This document shows, piece after piece, positions 44,896 through 56,555 of a DNA stretch of 64,000 nucleotides. The stretch is from assembly GCA_963829705.1 (NCBI GenBank), contig CAWHJN010000001.1:620001-684000 (forward strand), given 5' to 3'. Under the pieces are notes generated by a model that saw only the letters and a list, made by a program, of their open reading frames with translations, was not told the DNA's origin and did no database searches. Made by a program: the position numbers and the translations under genes. The stretch comes from CAWHJN01 sp963829705 (GTDB lineage Bacteria > Bacteroidota > Rhodothermia > Rhodothermales > BA12). How positions within the stretch are numbered: position 1 is the stretch's first letter; each line of letters starts with the position of its first letter.

Positions 44896-45010
44896 GCGGC
44901 GCGGGCACTGTCTTTGCGGAACCCGCCGCTCGGTGAGCGTCGTTTGGAGCGTGGTTGCTCCGCGCGCCCGAAAGTACGAATTTGCCCTCCGGCCCTTTTC
45001 CCCTGACTGT

Positions 45011-46285
<1,275 letters not shown>

Positions 46286-46335
46286 GGCAGGCGTGTTGGT
46301 CTGTCGATGGTTGACAGACCCACTCCACCACCTGC

Positions 46336-46761
46336 ATGATCGGCCCGTTGGCGTTGTTTGTGGCCGCATTCGTCGCTGCGACGCTGGTGCCGGTATCGTC
46401 GGAGGGCGCGTTCGTGCTGGCGTTGCGTGGTGGGATGCCGCCGCTGGTGGCGCTCGCCGTGGCGTCGGCGGGCAACGCGCTCGGGGCGTTGACGAACTAT
46501 GGGCTGGGGATGCTCTTCGCCGAGAAGATCGAGCGGAAGCTCGAAAAAAGCCGGAGCGGGCGGCGGGCGCTGGCGTGGACGCGCCGCTGGGGGCGGTGGA
46601 GTCTGCTCGGCTCGTGGCTGCCCATCGTCGGCGACCCGCTGTGCCTGGCGGCGGGACTGGCGCGTGTGCCATTATGGTTTTTCGCGCTCGTCGGCATTGG
46701 CACGCGGGTGGCGCGTTACGCCGTAATATTGCAGTTATGGCTGCGTGCGGGCGTGTCGTAA
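46336..46761 (+). CDS. YqaA-family (VTT/DedA-like) membrane protein
   Basis: The 141-residue protein has four hydrophobic stretches and the YqaA pattern FVAATLVPVSSEGAFVLAL, GNALGALTNYGLG, WGRWSLLGSWLPIVGDPL and a final helix. It is related to SNARE-associated/DedA proteins, which are thought to move lipids or maintain membrane potential. The exact function is unknown. It sits 50 bases after clpX and 45 bases before the YihY gene, on the same strand. Confidence 0.85.
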   Translation: MIGPLALFVAAFVAATLVPVSSEGAFVLALRGGMPPLVALAVASAGNALGALTNYGLGMLFAEKIERKLEKSRSGRRALAWTRRWGRWSLLGSWLPIVGDPLCLAAGLARVPLWFFALVGIGTRVARYAVILQLWLRAGVS

Positions 46762-46806
46762 CCGCCGTCAAGGCGGCATCCCGGTCACGCTGGCGCGTAT
46801 CCTTAC

Positions 46807-47811
46807 GTGCGCCCTGATGCTTTTCCGCCCCTGCTCTCTGTGACGTTTCCCGCCTTCACCTCGCTGCGGCAGAATGTGTCGTACTACGCGCGCGGGCTGT
46901 TCGGGCAGCTCATGCGGAAGGACATCTTTCTGTTCTCGCAGGCCATCGCCTTCAAGGTGCTCGTCACCATCGTGCCCGTGCTCATCCTGGCCACGGGCAT
47001 CCTCGGGCGCGTACTCAAGAGCGACCGCGTGTTCGACATCGTCGCGGGGCAGGTGCGAGCGCTCTTGCCGCCGTACCAGACGGAGAAGCTGCTCAACTTT
47101 CTCATCGACCTGCAGGGGGCGTCGGGCACCATCACGCTTGTCGGCACCATCGGCCTCTTCATCTCCGCCATCACGCTGATGACGACGCTGCGGGCGGTGA
47201 TCACGAGCATCTTCAGCGAGGACTACCACCGCGCGCGGTCGGTGCTGCTCGGCTACGTGTTTGACCTCAGGATGGTGGTACAGGTGGGCGTGCTGTTCCT
47301 GCTCTCGATCGGACTGACGGTGGGCGTGCAGTGGATCAACCGGGCGGGCCGCGCCTACCTCGACTGGATCGGGATGGACTATGCGTGGCTGTCGCAGAGT
47401 TGGAGCGTGGTGTTCAACATCCTGGGCGTGTTCCTGCCGCTGCTCGTGACGCTGGCGATGTTCGCGCAGTTGTTCTACTTCATCCCGAGCCCGCGTCCGC
47501 CCCGGCGGAGTGTGCTGCGCGGCGCGCTGACGACGGCGCTGCTGTGGGAGGCCGCGAAATACGGCTTCACGTTCTACGCCGCCAACGTGGCAGGCTTCGA
47601 CGTGGGCAACACGTTCGGGCTCATCCTCGCGTTCGTCTTCTGGATCTATTACTCCGGCCTCGTGCTGTGCATCGGCGCGCTGGTGGCGCTCGTGAGCGAG
47701 AAGCGCATCCGGTCGGCGCACTTCCGCACCGAGGGCGACGTGCGCAAAAACATCCTGTGCGGCCGCCGCCGTCCCCATTCGCGGATTCAATCCCTGCCTG
47801 CTCTTTCGTGA
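46807..47811 (+). CDS. YihY/BrkB-family inner-membrane protein
   Basis: The 334-residue protein has about six membrane helices and YihY features such as ARGLFGQLMRKDIFLFSQAI, AFKVLVTIVPVLIL, a long periplasmic part, LFYFIPSPRPPRRSVLRGAL and LVLCIGALVALVSEKR. Members were once called ribonuclease BN by mistake; their role is not established. The start is a GTG at 46807, with another GTG at 46840 as an alternative. The stop overlaps the tamA start, so it is coupled to the TamA/TamB genes. Confidence 0.87.
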   Translation: MRPDAFPPLLSVTFPAFTSLRQNVSYYARGLFGQLMRKDIFLFSQAIAFKVLVTIVPVLILATGILGRVLKSDRVFDIVAGQVRALLPPYQTEKLLNFLIDLQGASGTITLVGTIGLFISAITLMTTLRAVITSIFSEDYHRARSVLLGYVFDLRMVVQVGVLFLLSIGLTVGVQWINRAGRAYLDWIGMDYAWLSQSWSVVFNILGVFLPLLVTLAMFAQLFYFIPSPRPPRRSVLRGALTTALLWEAAKYGFTFYAANVAGFDVGNTFGLILAFVFWIYYSGLVLCIGALVALVSEKRIRSAHFRTEGDVRKNILCGRRRPHSRIQSLPALS

Positions 47812-49994
47812 CGCGCTTTCCCCTGCTCTCCTGCCTCACCCTCGCACTGCTCGCATGTGCCCTCGCGCCGCGCAGCGCCCGCGCGCAGGCCCCGCTGTTC
47901 TTCGCCAACGAGGAGACGACCGTGCGCGGCATCAACTTCAAGTTCGTCGACACGGGCACCTTTACCGAGAGCCAGATCAAAGAAGGCGCGCTACTGGCCA
48001 CCCAGGAGCCGACGTTTTTCGATACGTACTTCGGCTGGATTCCCTTCCGTAAGGATCCCGTTTACCCGCTCGTGCCCATCGAACTGCAGAAAGACGTCGC
48101 CCGCATCCGCGGTTTCTACCGCCTCAACGGCTTCCTGAAAGCCGACATCGACTACCCGGCGTCGCAACTCGACACGAGCAGCAACACCATCCGTGTCATC
48201 TTCACCGTCGACGAGGGGCCGCCGCTGCTCATCGACTCGGTGGGGTACCACACGCCCGAGGGCACGCCTGTGGTGGAACGGTTCGAGGGGCGCAACCAGG
48301 CGCGGTGGCGGCGGCTGCGCGACGACAGCCCGGTGCGCGTGGGCGAGCGTTTCACCTCCACCAACTTCGCCCTCGCCAAAGGCAGCATCCTCGACTGGAT
48401 CCGCAACCGGGGCTACGCCTTCGTCACGCTCGACGCGGACTCGCTCGTGGACGCAGACGCCAACCGCATCGCGCTCGACTTTTCCATCGACCCCGGCCCG
48501 TTTACCGTCGTGGACACCATCCTGATCGAGGGCAACCAGTCGGTGCCGGATTACGTGGTGCGGCGCGAGTTGCCCTTGCAGGTGGGGCAGCGTTTCTCGC
48601 AGCAGAAGATGATCGAAGGGCAGCGCGAGCTTTTCGGCCTCGACCTGTTCCGCGTAGCCGTGGCGGAGGTGCCCAAGCAGGAGCGCGACGGGACGGTGAC
48701 CGTCCGCTACACCGTGCGCGAGGCCAAGCTGCGTGTGGTGCGGGCGCAGACGGGCTATGGCTTCGAGGACGGCATCGTGCTGGAGCCGTCGTGGACGCAC
48801 CGCAACTTCTTCGGCGGCGCGCGGCAGTTCACCGTCAGCGGCGAGTACCGGAGCGGGCTCGGCGCACGGTCGTCGTCGTCGTACCAGCCCATCACGCGGC
48901 TGGGTGTGACGGCGTCGCTCCGGCAGCCGTACGTGTTCAACCGGAAGCTGTCGGCCATCGTGTCGCCGTTTTACATCCGCGAGGAGAACCCCAACATCCA
49001 GAGTTACTACCAGGAAGGCGGCGCGTCGGCGACGCTGCTCTACGAGTTGTATCCGTTCCGCACCGTCAGCGCGCAGTACACCTTCGGGCGCGCGTTCCCG
49101 CTCACCGGCAGCGGGACGGGGCAGATCGAGCAGTCCGTGTACAACCGCAGCGTCATCAACCTGAGCGCGACGCTGGGCAAGGTGGACGACTTCCTCAACC
49201 CGAAGCGCGGCACGCTCTTGCGCCCGTCCGTCGAGGAATCGGGCACGCTGTTGCCGTCGGGGATGCAGTATTACAAAGGCTCGCTCGAACTCGTCCGCTA
49301 CCAGCCCATCACCGACCACATCAACGTGGCCGCGCGCATTTTCACGGGCCGCATCTGGCCCTACGGCGGCAGCGAAGACCAGGCGGATCCTGGCGTCGAG
49401 TACCGCTTCGACCGCGTGCGCTTCCAGGCGGGCGGCGCGTCCGACGTGCGCGGCTGGAGCCTCGGGCAACTCGGTCCGCAACTGCTCCGCGCCGATTCCA
49501 TCTACACGCCCGTCGGCGGCACCGTGGGCGGCAGCCCCGAGAAACTGACCGTGAGCGGCTTCGAGTACGAGGGGCTGGGCGGGTTGACGAAAATCGCAGG
49601 CAACGTGGAGGTACGGCTGCCTTTCCCCGGCCTCGGCCCGGCGTGGGGCACCGCCATCTTCTCCGACTTCGGCCTCATCGACGAAGGCGCGGAGGCGGTG
49701 ACGGACGCGCAGCGGCGCTACGTGACGCAGGGCGGCCTGCGCGTGGGCGCGGGCGCGGGCGTGCGCTACGAGACGCCCATCGGCTACATCCGCTTCGACC
49801 TCGGCTTCAAGGTCAACCCGAGCGACAGCGACCTGTACTCACCCGGCGGCTACTACTGCCTCGTCAACGACATCGCCACGGGCGACGCCTGCGAGGCCGC
49901 CACCGCCGACCTCGACGGCAGCGGCGGCGAAAAAGGCGGCCCGAGCTTCTGGCGACGCCTCGAACCGCATATCTCCATCGGACAGGCGTTCTGA
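47808..49994 (+). CDS. tamA: Omp85-family outer-membrane assembly protein, TamA-like
   Basis: The 728-residue protein begins at a GTG overlapping the yihY stop and has a signal peptide (LLSCLTLALLACALAPRSARA). At least two POTRA-type repeats follow, for example VDEGPPLLIDSVGYHTPEG and DTILIEGNQSVPDYVVRREL. A 16-strand-type barrel contains GGASDVRGWSLGQLGP, the conserved VRGxxxGxLG of Omp85 proteins, and the chain ends in a terminal Phe (SIGQAF). Together with the TamB gene 140 bases downstream, this should form the translocation and assembly module. It lacks the five POTRA domains expected of BamA. Confidence 0.88.
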   Translation: MTRFPLLSCLTLALLACALAPRSARAQAPLFFANEETTVRGINFKFVDTGTFTESQIKEGALLATQEPTFFDTYFGWIPFRKDPVYPLVPIELQKDVARIRGFYRLNGFLKADIDYPASQLDTSSNTIRVIFTVDEGPPLLIDSVGYHTPEGTPVVERFEGRNQARWRRLRDDSPVRVGERFTSTNFALAKGSILDWIRNRGYAFVTLDADSLVDADANRIALDFSIDPGPFTVVDTILIEGNQSVPDYVVRRELPLQVGQRFSQQKMIEGQRELFGLDLFRVAVAEVPKQERDGTVTVRYTVREAKLRVVRAQTGYGFEDGIVLEPSWTHRNFFGGARQFTVSGEYRSGLGARSSSSYQPITRLGVTASLRQPYVFNRKLSAIVSPFYIREENPNIQSYYQEGGASATLLYELYPFRTVSAQYTFGRAFPLTGSGTGQIEQSVYNRSVINLSATLGKVDDFLNPKRGTLLRPSVEESGTLLPSGMQYYKGSLELVRYQPITDHINVAARIFTGRIWPYGGSEDQADPGVEYRFDRVRFQAGGASDVRGWSLGQLGPQLLRADSIYTPVGGTVGGSPEKLTVSGFEYEGLGGLTKIAGNVEVRLPFPGLGPAWGTAIFSDFGLIDEGAEAVTDAQRRYVTQGGLRVGAGAGVRYETPIGYIRFDLGFKVNPSDSDLYSPGGYYCLVNDIATGDACEAATADLDGSGGEKGGPSFWRRLEPHISIGQAF

Positions 49995-50134
49995 GAAGGG
50001 GGGATGTACGAGGTACACAGGCACCCCCGTTCGCACCGCATACCCTGTACCTCCCTCCCGCTCCTCGCCTGATTATTACAGCGGCCTCCACACGCATCGC
50101 CCGATCTTAGGCCCGTCGTTTCCTGCCCCTTTTC

Positions 50135-53100
50135 GTGGAATCCACTCCTCCGTCCTCTCCTGACACCGAGCGCCCCGATGACGCGGGCGAAGGTTCTTCG
50201 CGCGGCCCAGGGCACGTGCTGCGCGTGATCGGCAAGGTCATCGGCGTCGTGCTGCTCGTCGTCGTCGGCCTGGTCGTGGCGCTCGTGCTGGCGCTGCAGA
50301 CGAAGCCCGGTGCGGAGAAGGCCCTCGCCGCGATCCTGAAAGTCGCCAACCCGTACGAGAACGCGACGCTGACGGTGGGCGAGGTCGAGGGTAACTGGAT
50401 CTCGGGCCTGCGCCTCTACGACCTCCGGTTACAGCGCGAGGACGGCACGGCGATGGCCATCATCGACACGCTGGAGGCCAGGTACAACCTGCTTGCACTG
50501 CCCGGCAAGCGCCTCCACCTCCGCAGCGCCTACCTCGCGGGCGCCTACCTCAACGTGCAACAAGGCCCCGACGGCGTCTTCGACGTGTCCGTTCCGTTCC
50601 TGCCCGACACGCTCGCCATCGTCGACACCACCAAGAGCGGCCTCAAAATCCAGGTCGATGACCTCGCCGTGCGCCGCACCCGCGCCGATGTGGTGTTTTA
50701 CAACCCCGCTCGCGACTCTATTTTCCACGTGCGCGGCCTGACGAGCGACCTCCACGACCTGCTCCTCACCGAGCGCGTCGCCTTCGGCCTCGACTCGCTC
50801 CGCTTCGCCTACACGCTCCCCACCGACCTCGGCGCGGGCACCTTCCGCACGGGCGCGTCGCTGGAAGACGGCGTGCTGCGCGTGGACGACCTGCGCCTGC
50901 TCTCCGACCACTCGCGCGTCGAGGCCGACGGGCAACTCCGCCTGCCCGAGCAGGACGACGCCGACGTGAGCGACATCGACTTCAGGCTCGCCGCCGATCC
51001 GCTTTCGTTCCGCGACCTGTCACCCTTCGTGTCCATCGACCCGGACAAGAGCCTGACGCTCATCGCGAACGTCTCGGGCACGCAGCGCGTGCTGTCGGTC
51101 GAGGCGGCTGCCACCCTGTCGGATGGCGCGACGGTGGCGCTGGAGGGCGAGTTCACCCCCGCCGTGGACGAGCGCGTCGCCTACGATGTCACGGGCCAGA
51201 TTCGCGGCTTCGATCCGGCGTTCTTCGCTCCCCCCGACGCGCCTTCGTCGGGTGTCGTCAACCTCGACTTCGCCGCCGACCTCGAAGGCGAGGCGATCGA
51301 AACCCTCTCCGGCACGGCCCACGCCACGCTCACCGACAGCCGCTTCGGCGACTTCGCCTTCGACCGCACCGTTCTCGACGCCCGCTTCGACGAGGGGCGC
51401 GGAACCCTCGAACTCACCTCCGGCCTGCGCGGCGCGGCCTTCCGCGTGGCGGGCGACGTGCTGCCCTTCGCCGACACGCCGCGCTACGACCTCGACGGCC
51501 AATTCCGCAACGTCGACATCGGGCGTTTCAGCGAGGGCGGCACGCAGTCGAGCAACCTCGACGGGCTGCTGGCGCTCGAAGGCGCGGGCTTCGACCCGCA
51601 GACGGCCACCCTCACCGCCCGGCTGCGGCTGCTGCCGTCGCGCATCAACGACTACGCCATCCAGAACGCCCTCGTCACCGCCGACCTGCGGAATGGCGAC
51701 CTCGGCCTCGACGCGCGCGTAGACCTGCCCGAGGGCCTCATCGCCGTGCGCGGCAGCGCCGCCTTCGGCGAGACGCTGACGTACCGCGTCACCGAGGGGC
51801 GCATCCAGAACCTCGACGTGGCCGCGCTCTCGGGCGACACCACCTACAGCCGCGTCAACGCCACGTTCTCGCTGCGCGGTGCAGGCACCGACGTGAACGC
51901 GATGCGCCTGAACGCCACCGCCGACCTCGACGACACCGTCTACGGCGCGTACACCCTCCGCGACGCCCGCCTCGACGCCACACTCAACAACGGGCAACTC
52001 ACCTCCAACCTCCGCGCCGACCTCGACGGCGGGCGCGTGTCGCTCGTCGCCACCGCCCGGCCGTTCCTGCGCGTGCCCACCTTCGACGTCCGCGACGCCA
52101 CCTTCCGCGAGATCGACCTCGGGCGGCTGACGCAGAACCCGGATCTCTCCACCCGTCTCAACGGCACGCTGCGGCTCGACGGGCGTGGTTTCGACCCCGA
52201 GACGATGGCGCTCGACGCCCGGCTGACACTCGACGCCTCGCGTGTCAACGAGCAGGACATCGAGAGTGCCTTCCTCACCGCCGACCTCGCGCGCGGCGCG
52301 CTCGATTACACGCTCGGCCTCGACGTGCCCGGCGGTGAGACGCGCCTCGAAGGCGACGCCCGGCCCTTTGACGAGACGCCCACGTACCGCGTTACGCGCG
52401 GGGTCTACGGCGGTGTGGACGTAGGCGCGCTCGCGGGCAACCCCGCCCTCACCACCAACCTCAACGGCACGCTCACGCTCGACGGCACCGGCTTCGACCC
52501 CGAGACGATGGCGCTCACGCTCGACCTCGGCATGGCCCGCTCGCGCGTCAACAACGGCCACATCGAAAGCGGCACGCTCGACCTCTCACTCCTGGACGGC
52601 CTCGCCGCGCTCGACGCCGATTTCGACCTCCTCACCGGGCAGGCGTCGCTGGAAGCCGGAGGTCGTTTGTTCGACGAGACGCCGACGTACACCGCTGCCG
52701 GCGTCTTCCGCAACGTCAACGCCGCCGCCTTTGCGGGCGTGGACACCGTGCAGGCGCTCGCATCGCTGGCGTTCGAAGTCGACGGCACCGGCTTCGACCC
52801 CGAGACGATGACGCTCGCCGCCACGATGCACGCCGACTCGTCGCGCTTCGACGACGTCCAACTCGACACGATGGCCGCGCGGCTCTCTCTCGCACGCGGC
52901 GTGCTGCGCGTAGACACGCTCGGCATCGATTCCAACGTGCTCACGGCCACGGCCAACGGACAGGTGGTGCTGTTCGATTCGCTGGGCGTCCGGCCCGATT
53001 CGTCGGATCTGCGCCTCGACGCCACGCTCATCGACCTCGGCCCGCTGCGCCCCTTCCTCGGAGTCCGGCTGCTCTCTGCCGATAAAGGGCACGTCGAGGC

Positions 53101-55342
53101 CCGCGCTTACGGGCGCTCGGGCAGCCTCACCATCGACGGTGGCGTGGAGTTGCGCAGCCTCGTCTACAACGACCTCCGCATGGCCGGCCTCGACGTCACC
53201 GCCGCCGCGCAGATCGACGGCAACCGGACGGTCACGATGGGCGAAATCTCGGGCGACCTGTCGTACTTCTCGCTGCCCGGCATCAACCTCCGCAACACCG
53301 ACCTCGACGCGCGCTACGAGAACGACGAACTGGCCTTCTCCGTCTCCGTCGACGCCGACGACCGGCGCGACGCCCGCCTCAGCGGACGGGTCGACCTGCG
53401 CCCCGACGCCAACACGCTCTCCATCGACTCGCTGCGCTTCCGCTTCGACCAGGACCGGTGGAAGCTGCTCCAACCCTCGACCATCTCCTACGGCGACCGC
53501 TACCTCATCGAAGGTTTTTTGCTGACGACCGGCGAGCAGCAGATCGCCATCGACGGGGCCGTGGACCCGCGCGGCGACCAGAGCCTCATCTTCACCATCG
53601 ACGGTTTCCGTATCGGGGCCGTCGCCGACATCCTCGGTTTCGAAGGCCTGGACGGCACTCTCAGCGGATCGGTAGACCTCACCGGTCCGGCGTACGCGCC
53701 CAACCTCATCGGCTCGCTCGGGCTCGACGTGGTCTCATACCGCGAGGAAGTCGGCGACCTGCGCCTCGACCTGCGCTACGACAGTCTGCGCCTCAACACC
53801 GACGCGCTCTTCACCCACCGCGACGGCTCGACGCTTGCCATCGACGGCTATGTGCCGATGGATTTGCGCCTCTCCCCCGTCAACCCCGACGCCGCGACGG
53901 CGGTGGCCGAAGGGGTGGCGCTCAAAACCACCGGCGCGCCCACCGAGGGAGACGTCAACTTCACCATCGTCGCCGACTCGTTCGCCATCGGCTGGGTAGG
54001 GCCGTTCCTCGACCGAGAAACCGTCAGCGCCCTCAGCGGCAAGCTCGACGCCGACATGGTCTTCAGCGGCACCTTCGAGAGCCCTACGCTCGAAGGCGAG
54101 GCCGCGCTCGTCAACGCGCGCCTCGGCCTGACCGAACTCGGCCTCGTCTACGAAGACATCAACGCCCGGATGACGCTGGCCGACAACCAGGCGCAGCTTC
54201 GGGACCTCGTCGTTCACGGCGGCGGCGGCAGGCTCACCGGCGGCGGCACCATCGAGCTGGCCAATCTCACCCTCGGACAGCTCGACCTCGACCTCAGGAT
54301 GGACAGGTTTCTCGCCATCGACAACGAGCAGTTCCGCTTTGTCGCCGAGAACTTCCTGACCGTCACCGGCACCACCGAGGCACCCGTCATCGGCGGCGAC
54401 GTGCGCATCGTTTCCGCCGACATCAACCTCGTCGAGACACCCGCCTTCGTGGACGTGCCGCTGACGCAGGAGGACATCATCACCGTCGAGTCGCGCTTCG
54501 GCATCCGCGTCACCGAGGCCGACACGACCATCAACCAGGTCTACGAGGCGATGACGCTCGACCTGTCGGTGTCGCTCGAGCGCGACACGTGGCTGCGCTC
54601 GACGTCGAATCCACAGATGGACATCCAGTTTGATGGCGACCTCGACCTCCGCAAGCAGCCCGGCGGCGAGATCAACCTGTTTGGCGACATCGAGGTCATC
54701 CCCGAGCGCTCGCGCGTGATCCAGTTCGGCAGGCGGTTCGACATCGCCTCAGGTGAGATTCAGTTCAACGGACCCCTCACCGAGATGCTGCTCGACGTCA
54801 ACGCGGAGTATCAGGTTCGCACGCAACGCTCACGCGAGGCCGGGCCTACCATCACGCTCGGGATCACCGGCCGCCTCGACGACCTCGAACTCGAGTTGGG
54901 CTCGGAGCCGCAGATGGAAACCGCCGACATCGTCTCCTACATCGCCACGGGCCGCCCGGCGGATCAGAGCCTGCAGTTCGGCTCGGGCGGCGGAGCGGAC
55001 GGCGGCGGCTTGCTGGGCCAGGGTGCGGGGCTCGCGCTCGGCCAACTCGCCAGCGCCATCGAAGGCGTCGCCGCCAAAGACCTCGGCCTCGACGTGATCG
55101 AGATCGAGCAGGACGGGTTGCGGGGCACCCGGCTGACGGCAGGCCGCTACTTCTCGCGCCGGTTGTATGCGTCGATTTCGCAGCCCATTTCGTACGGCAA
55201 CCAGGCCACCGACTCGCGTGCCGCCGAGGAGCGCCCGACCGTCGTGACGCTCGAATACGAGGTGTCGAGCGCGCTGCTGGCCCGCCTCATCCGCGACGGC
55301 TCCGCGGTGCGGATGAACCTGCAATGGGAGTTCGCCTACTGA
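50135..55342 (+). CDS. tamB: TamB-like giant periplasmic protein with tandem ~100-residue repeats
   Basis: The 1735-residue protein starts at GTG with a cytoplasmic tail and one membrane helix (about 30-52). It continues as long beta-rich AsmA/TamB sequence and ends with the DUF490 domain (IQFDGDLDLRKQPGGEINLF, EIQFNGPLTEMLLDVNAEYQ, IVSYIATGRPADQSL). It should bridge inner and outer membranes with TamA, moving lipids or helping barrel assembly. In the middle, five units of 99-101 residues follow one another, with the anchor DGxGFDPETM or a variant at codons starting 51578, 51875, 52178, 52481 and 52781. The gene is intact over 5.2 kb. Confidence 0.92.
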   Translation: MESTPPSSPDTERPDDAGEGSSRGPGHVLRVIGKVIGVVLLVVVGLVVALVLALQTKPGAEKALAAILKVANPYENATLTVGEVEGNWISGLRLYDLRLQREDGTAMAIIDTLEARYNLLALPGKRLHLRSAYLAGAYLNVQQGPDGVFDVSVPFLPDTLAIVDTTKSGLKIQVDDLAVRRTRADVVFYNPARDSIFHVRGLTSDLHDLLLTERVAFGLDSLRFAYTLPTDLGAGTFRTGASLEDGVLRVDDLRLLSDHSRVEADGQLRLPEQDDADVSDIDFRLAADPLSFRDLSPFVSIDPDKSLTLIANVSGTQRVLSVEAAATLSDGATVALEGEFTPAVDERVAYDVTGQIRGFDPAFFAPPDAPSSGVVNLDFAADLEGEAIETLSGTAHATLTDSRFGDFAFDRTVLDARFDEGRGTLELTSGLRGAAFRVAGDVLPFADTPRYDLDGQFRNVDIGRFSEGGTQSSNLDGLLALEGAGFDPQTATLTARLRLLPSRINDYAIQNALVTADLRNGDLGLDARVDLPEGLIAVRGSAAFGETLTYRVTEGRIQNLDVAALSGDTTYSRVNATFSLRGAGTDVNAMRLNATADLDDTVYGAYTLRDARLDATLNNGQLTSNLRADLDGGRVSLVATARPFLRVPTFDVRDATFREIDLGRLTQNPDLSTRLNGTLRLDGRGFDPETMALDARLTLDASRVNEQDIESAFLTADLARGALDYTLGLDVPGGETRLEGDARPFDETPTYRVTRGVYGGVDVGALAGNPALTTNLNGTLTLDGTGFDPETMALTLDLGMARSRVNNGHIESGTLDLSLLDGLAALDADFDLLTGQASLEAGGRLFDETPTYTAAGVFRNVNAAAFAGVDTVQALASLAFEVDGTGFDPETMTLAATMHADSSRFDDVQLDTMAARLSLARGVLRVDTLGIDSNVLTATANGQVVLFDSLGVRPDSSDLRLDATLIDLGPLRPFLGVRLLSADKGHVEARAYGRSGSLTIDGGVELRSLVYNDLRMAGLDVTAAAQIDGNRTVTMGEISGDLSYFSLPGINLRNTDLDARYENDELAFSVSVDADDRRDARLSGRVDLRPDANTLSIDSLRFRFDQDRWKLLQPSTISYGDRYLIEGFLLTTGEQQIAIDGAVDPRGDQSLIFTIDGFRIGAVADILGFEGLDGTLSGSVDLTGPAYAPNLIGSLGLDVVSYREEVGDLRLDLRYDSLRLNTDALFTHRDGSTLAIDGYVPMDLRLSPVNPDAATAVAEGVALKTTGAPTEGDVNFTIVADSFAIGWVGPFLDRETVSALSGKLDADMVFSGTFESPTLEGEAALVNARLGLTELGLVYEDINARMTLADNQAQLRDLVVHGGGGRLTGGGTIELANLTLGQLDLDLRMDRFLAIDNEQFRFVAENFLTVTGTTEAPVIGGDVRIVSADINLVETPAFVDVPLTQEDIITVESRFGIRVTEADTTINQVYEAMTLDLSVSLERDTWLRSTSNPQMDIQFDGDLDLRKQPGGEINLFGDIEVIPERSRVIQFGRRFDIASGEIQFNGPLTEMLLDVNAEYQVRTQRSREAGPTITLGITGRLDDLELELGSEPQMETADIVSYIATGRPADQSLQFGSGGGADGGGLLGQGAGLALGQLASAIEGVAAKDLGLDVIEIEQDGLRGTRLTAGRYFSRRLYASISQPISYGNQATDSRAAEERPTVVTLEYEVSSALLARLIRDGSAVRMNLQWEFAY

Positions 55343-55439
55343 CGCCAGGGTTCGTTTCGCCACACAATCGCCATCCTTTTTCGGGAGCCGCGCGGGCAAA
55401 CGGTTGTTGCACCGACCTTTCCACGTATCCCCACCGGGA

Positions 55440-56555
55440 ATGCAGCCCTGGCTCAAGCGCACCCTGTTCGTCGTCATCGGTCTCGTCATCGTCGGCCTTA
55501 TCGTCTGGCCTAAACTGCGCGGTAGCGGGGGCGCGCCCGCCGCAGGTCCACGTGGCGGCGGTGGCCCCGCCGACGTGACGGCGTACGTGGCTGCGCCCAC
55601 GCCCATGCGCGACCGCATCCGCGCCACGGGCAGCCTCCAGGCCGACGAATCCATCGAGCTCGCCTCCGAAAGCTCGGGGCGCGTGACGGGCATCTTTTTC
55701 GACGAGGGCAGCACGGTGGCGCGCGGACAACTCCTGCTCCGCATCAACAACACCGAGTTGCAGGCGCAGCGCGAGCGCATCCGCTACCGCATCGAACTGT
55801 CCGAGACGCGCGAGACGCGGCAGAAAAAGCTGCTCGAAATCGGCGGGGTGAGCCAGGACGAGTACGACGGCGCGCTGGGCGAACTCAACGTGCTCCGCGC
55901 CGAACTCGGCCTCATCGACGCGCAACTGGCCAAGTCCGAGGTGCGCGCGCCGTTTAGCGGCACCATCGGGCTGCGCTACGTGAGCGAGGGCGCGTACGTC
56001 TCGCCGCAGACGCGCATCGCGTCGCTGCAGAAACTGAGCCCGATGAAGCTGGAATTTTCCATTCCCGAGCGCTACGCGGGCGTAGTGAAGGTGGGCGACG
56101 AGGTGCGTTTCCAGATCGCCGGGTCGGACGGCACCTACGACGCGCGCGTCTACGCCGTCGAGCCGCGCGTCAACCTCGACACGCGCACGCTCCAGATCCG
56201 CGCCCGCGTGCCCAACCCCGGCGGCACGCTGCTGCCGGGCGCGTTTGCCGACATCGAACTGATCCTCGACGAGATCGACGACGCGCTACCCGTGCCCGCC
56301 ATCGCCGTCATCTCCGAGATGGGCGGTAAGCGTGTGTGGGTCGTCGAAAACGGCAAGGCGACACCCAAAAACGTCGAGACGGGCATCCGCACCGACGCTG
56401 CCGTCCAGATCACGGAAGGCATCGCGCCGGGCGACTCTGTCATCACGAGTGGCCTGCAGAGCATCCGTTCGGGGCAGCCTGTGCGCGTCACCACCACCGA
56501 CCGGTCTATCGAAGCCGTCGCGCCGCCAGTGGCCACAACCTCGGGATCCTTATGA
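55440..56555 (+). CDS. RND efflux periplasmic adaptor (membrane-fusion protein)
   Basis: The 371-residue adaptor starts at ATG 55440 with a membrane anchor (LFVVIGLVIVGLIVW). It shows the lipoyl half-motifs SIELASESSGRVTGIFFDEG and EVRAPFSGTIGLRYVSEGAY, a short helical hairpin between them, a beta-barrel part (VKVGDEVRFQIAG) and a C-terminal membrane-proximal part (GDSVITSGLQSIRSGQPV). It connects the pump to the TolC-like channel. Its stop overlaps the pump start by ATGA. It follows tamB by about 100 bases. Confidence 0.93.
   Translation: MQPWLKRTLFVVIGLVIVGLIVWPKLRGSGGAPAAGPRGGGGPADVTAYVAAPTPMRDRIRATGSLQADESIELASESSGRVTGIFFDEGSTVARGQLLLRINNTELQAQRERIRYRIELSETRETRQKKLLEIGGVSQDEYDGALGELNVLRAELGLIDAQLAKSEVRAPFSGTIGLRYVSEGAYVSPQTRIASLQKLSPMKLEFSIPERYAGVVKVGDEVRFQIAGSDGTYDARVYAVEPRVNLDTRTLQIRARVPNPGGTLLPGAFADIELILDEIDDALPVPAIAVISEMGGKRVWVVENGKATPKNVETGIRTDAAVQITEGIAPGDSVITSGLQSIRSGQPVRVTTTDRSIEAVAPPVATTSGSL

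Noticed and set aside
47808..49994. BamA rather than TamA
   Set aside because: Too few POTRA domains for BamA, and it is directly followed by a TamB gene.
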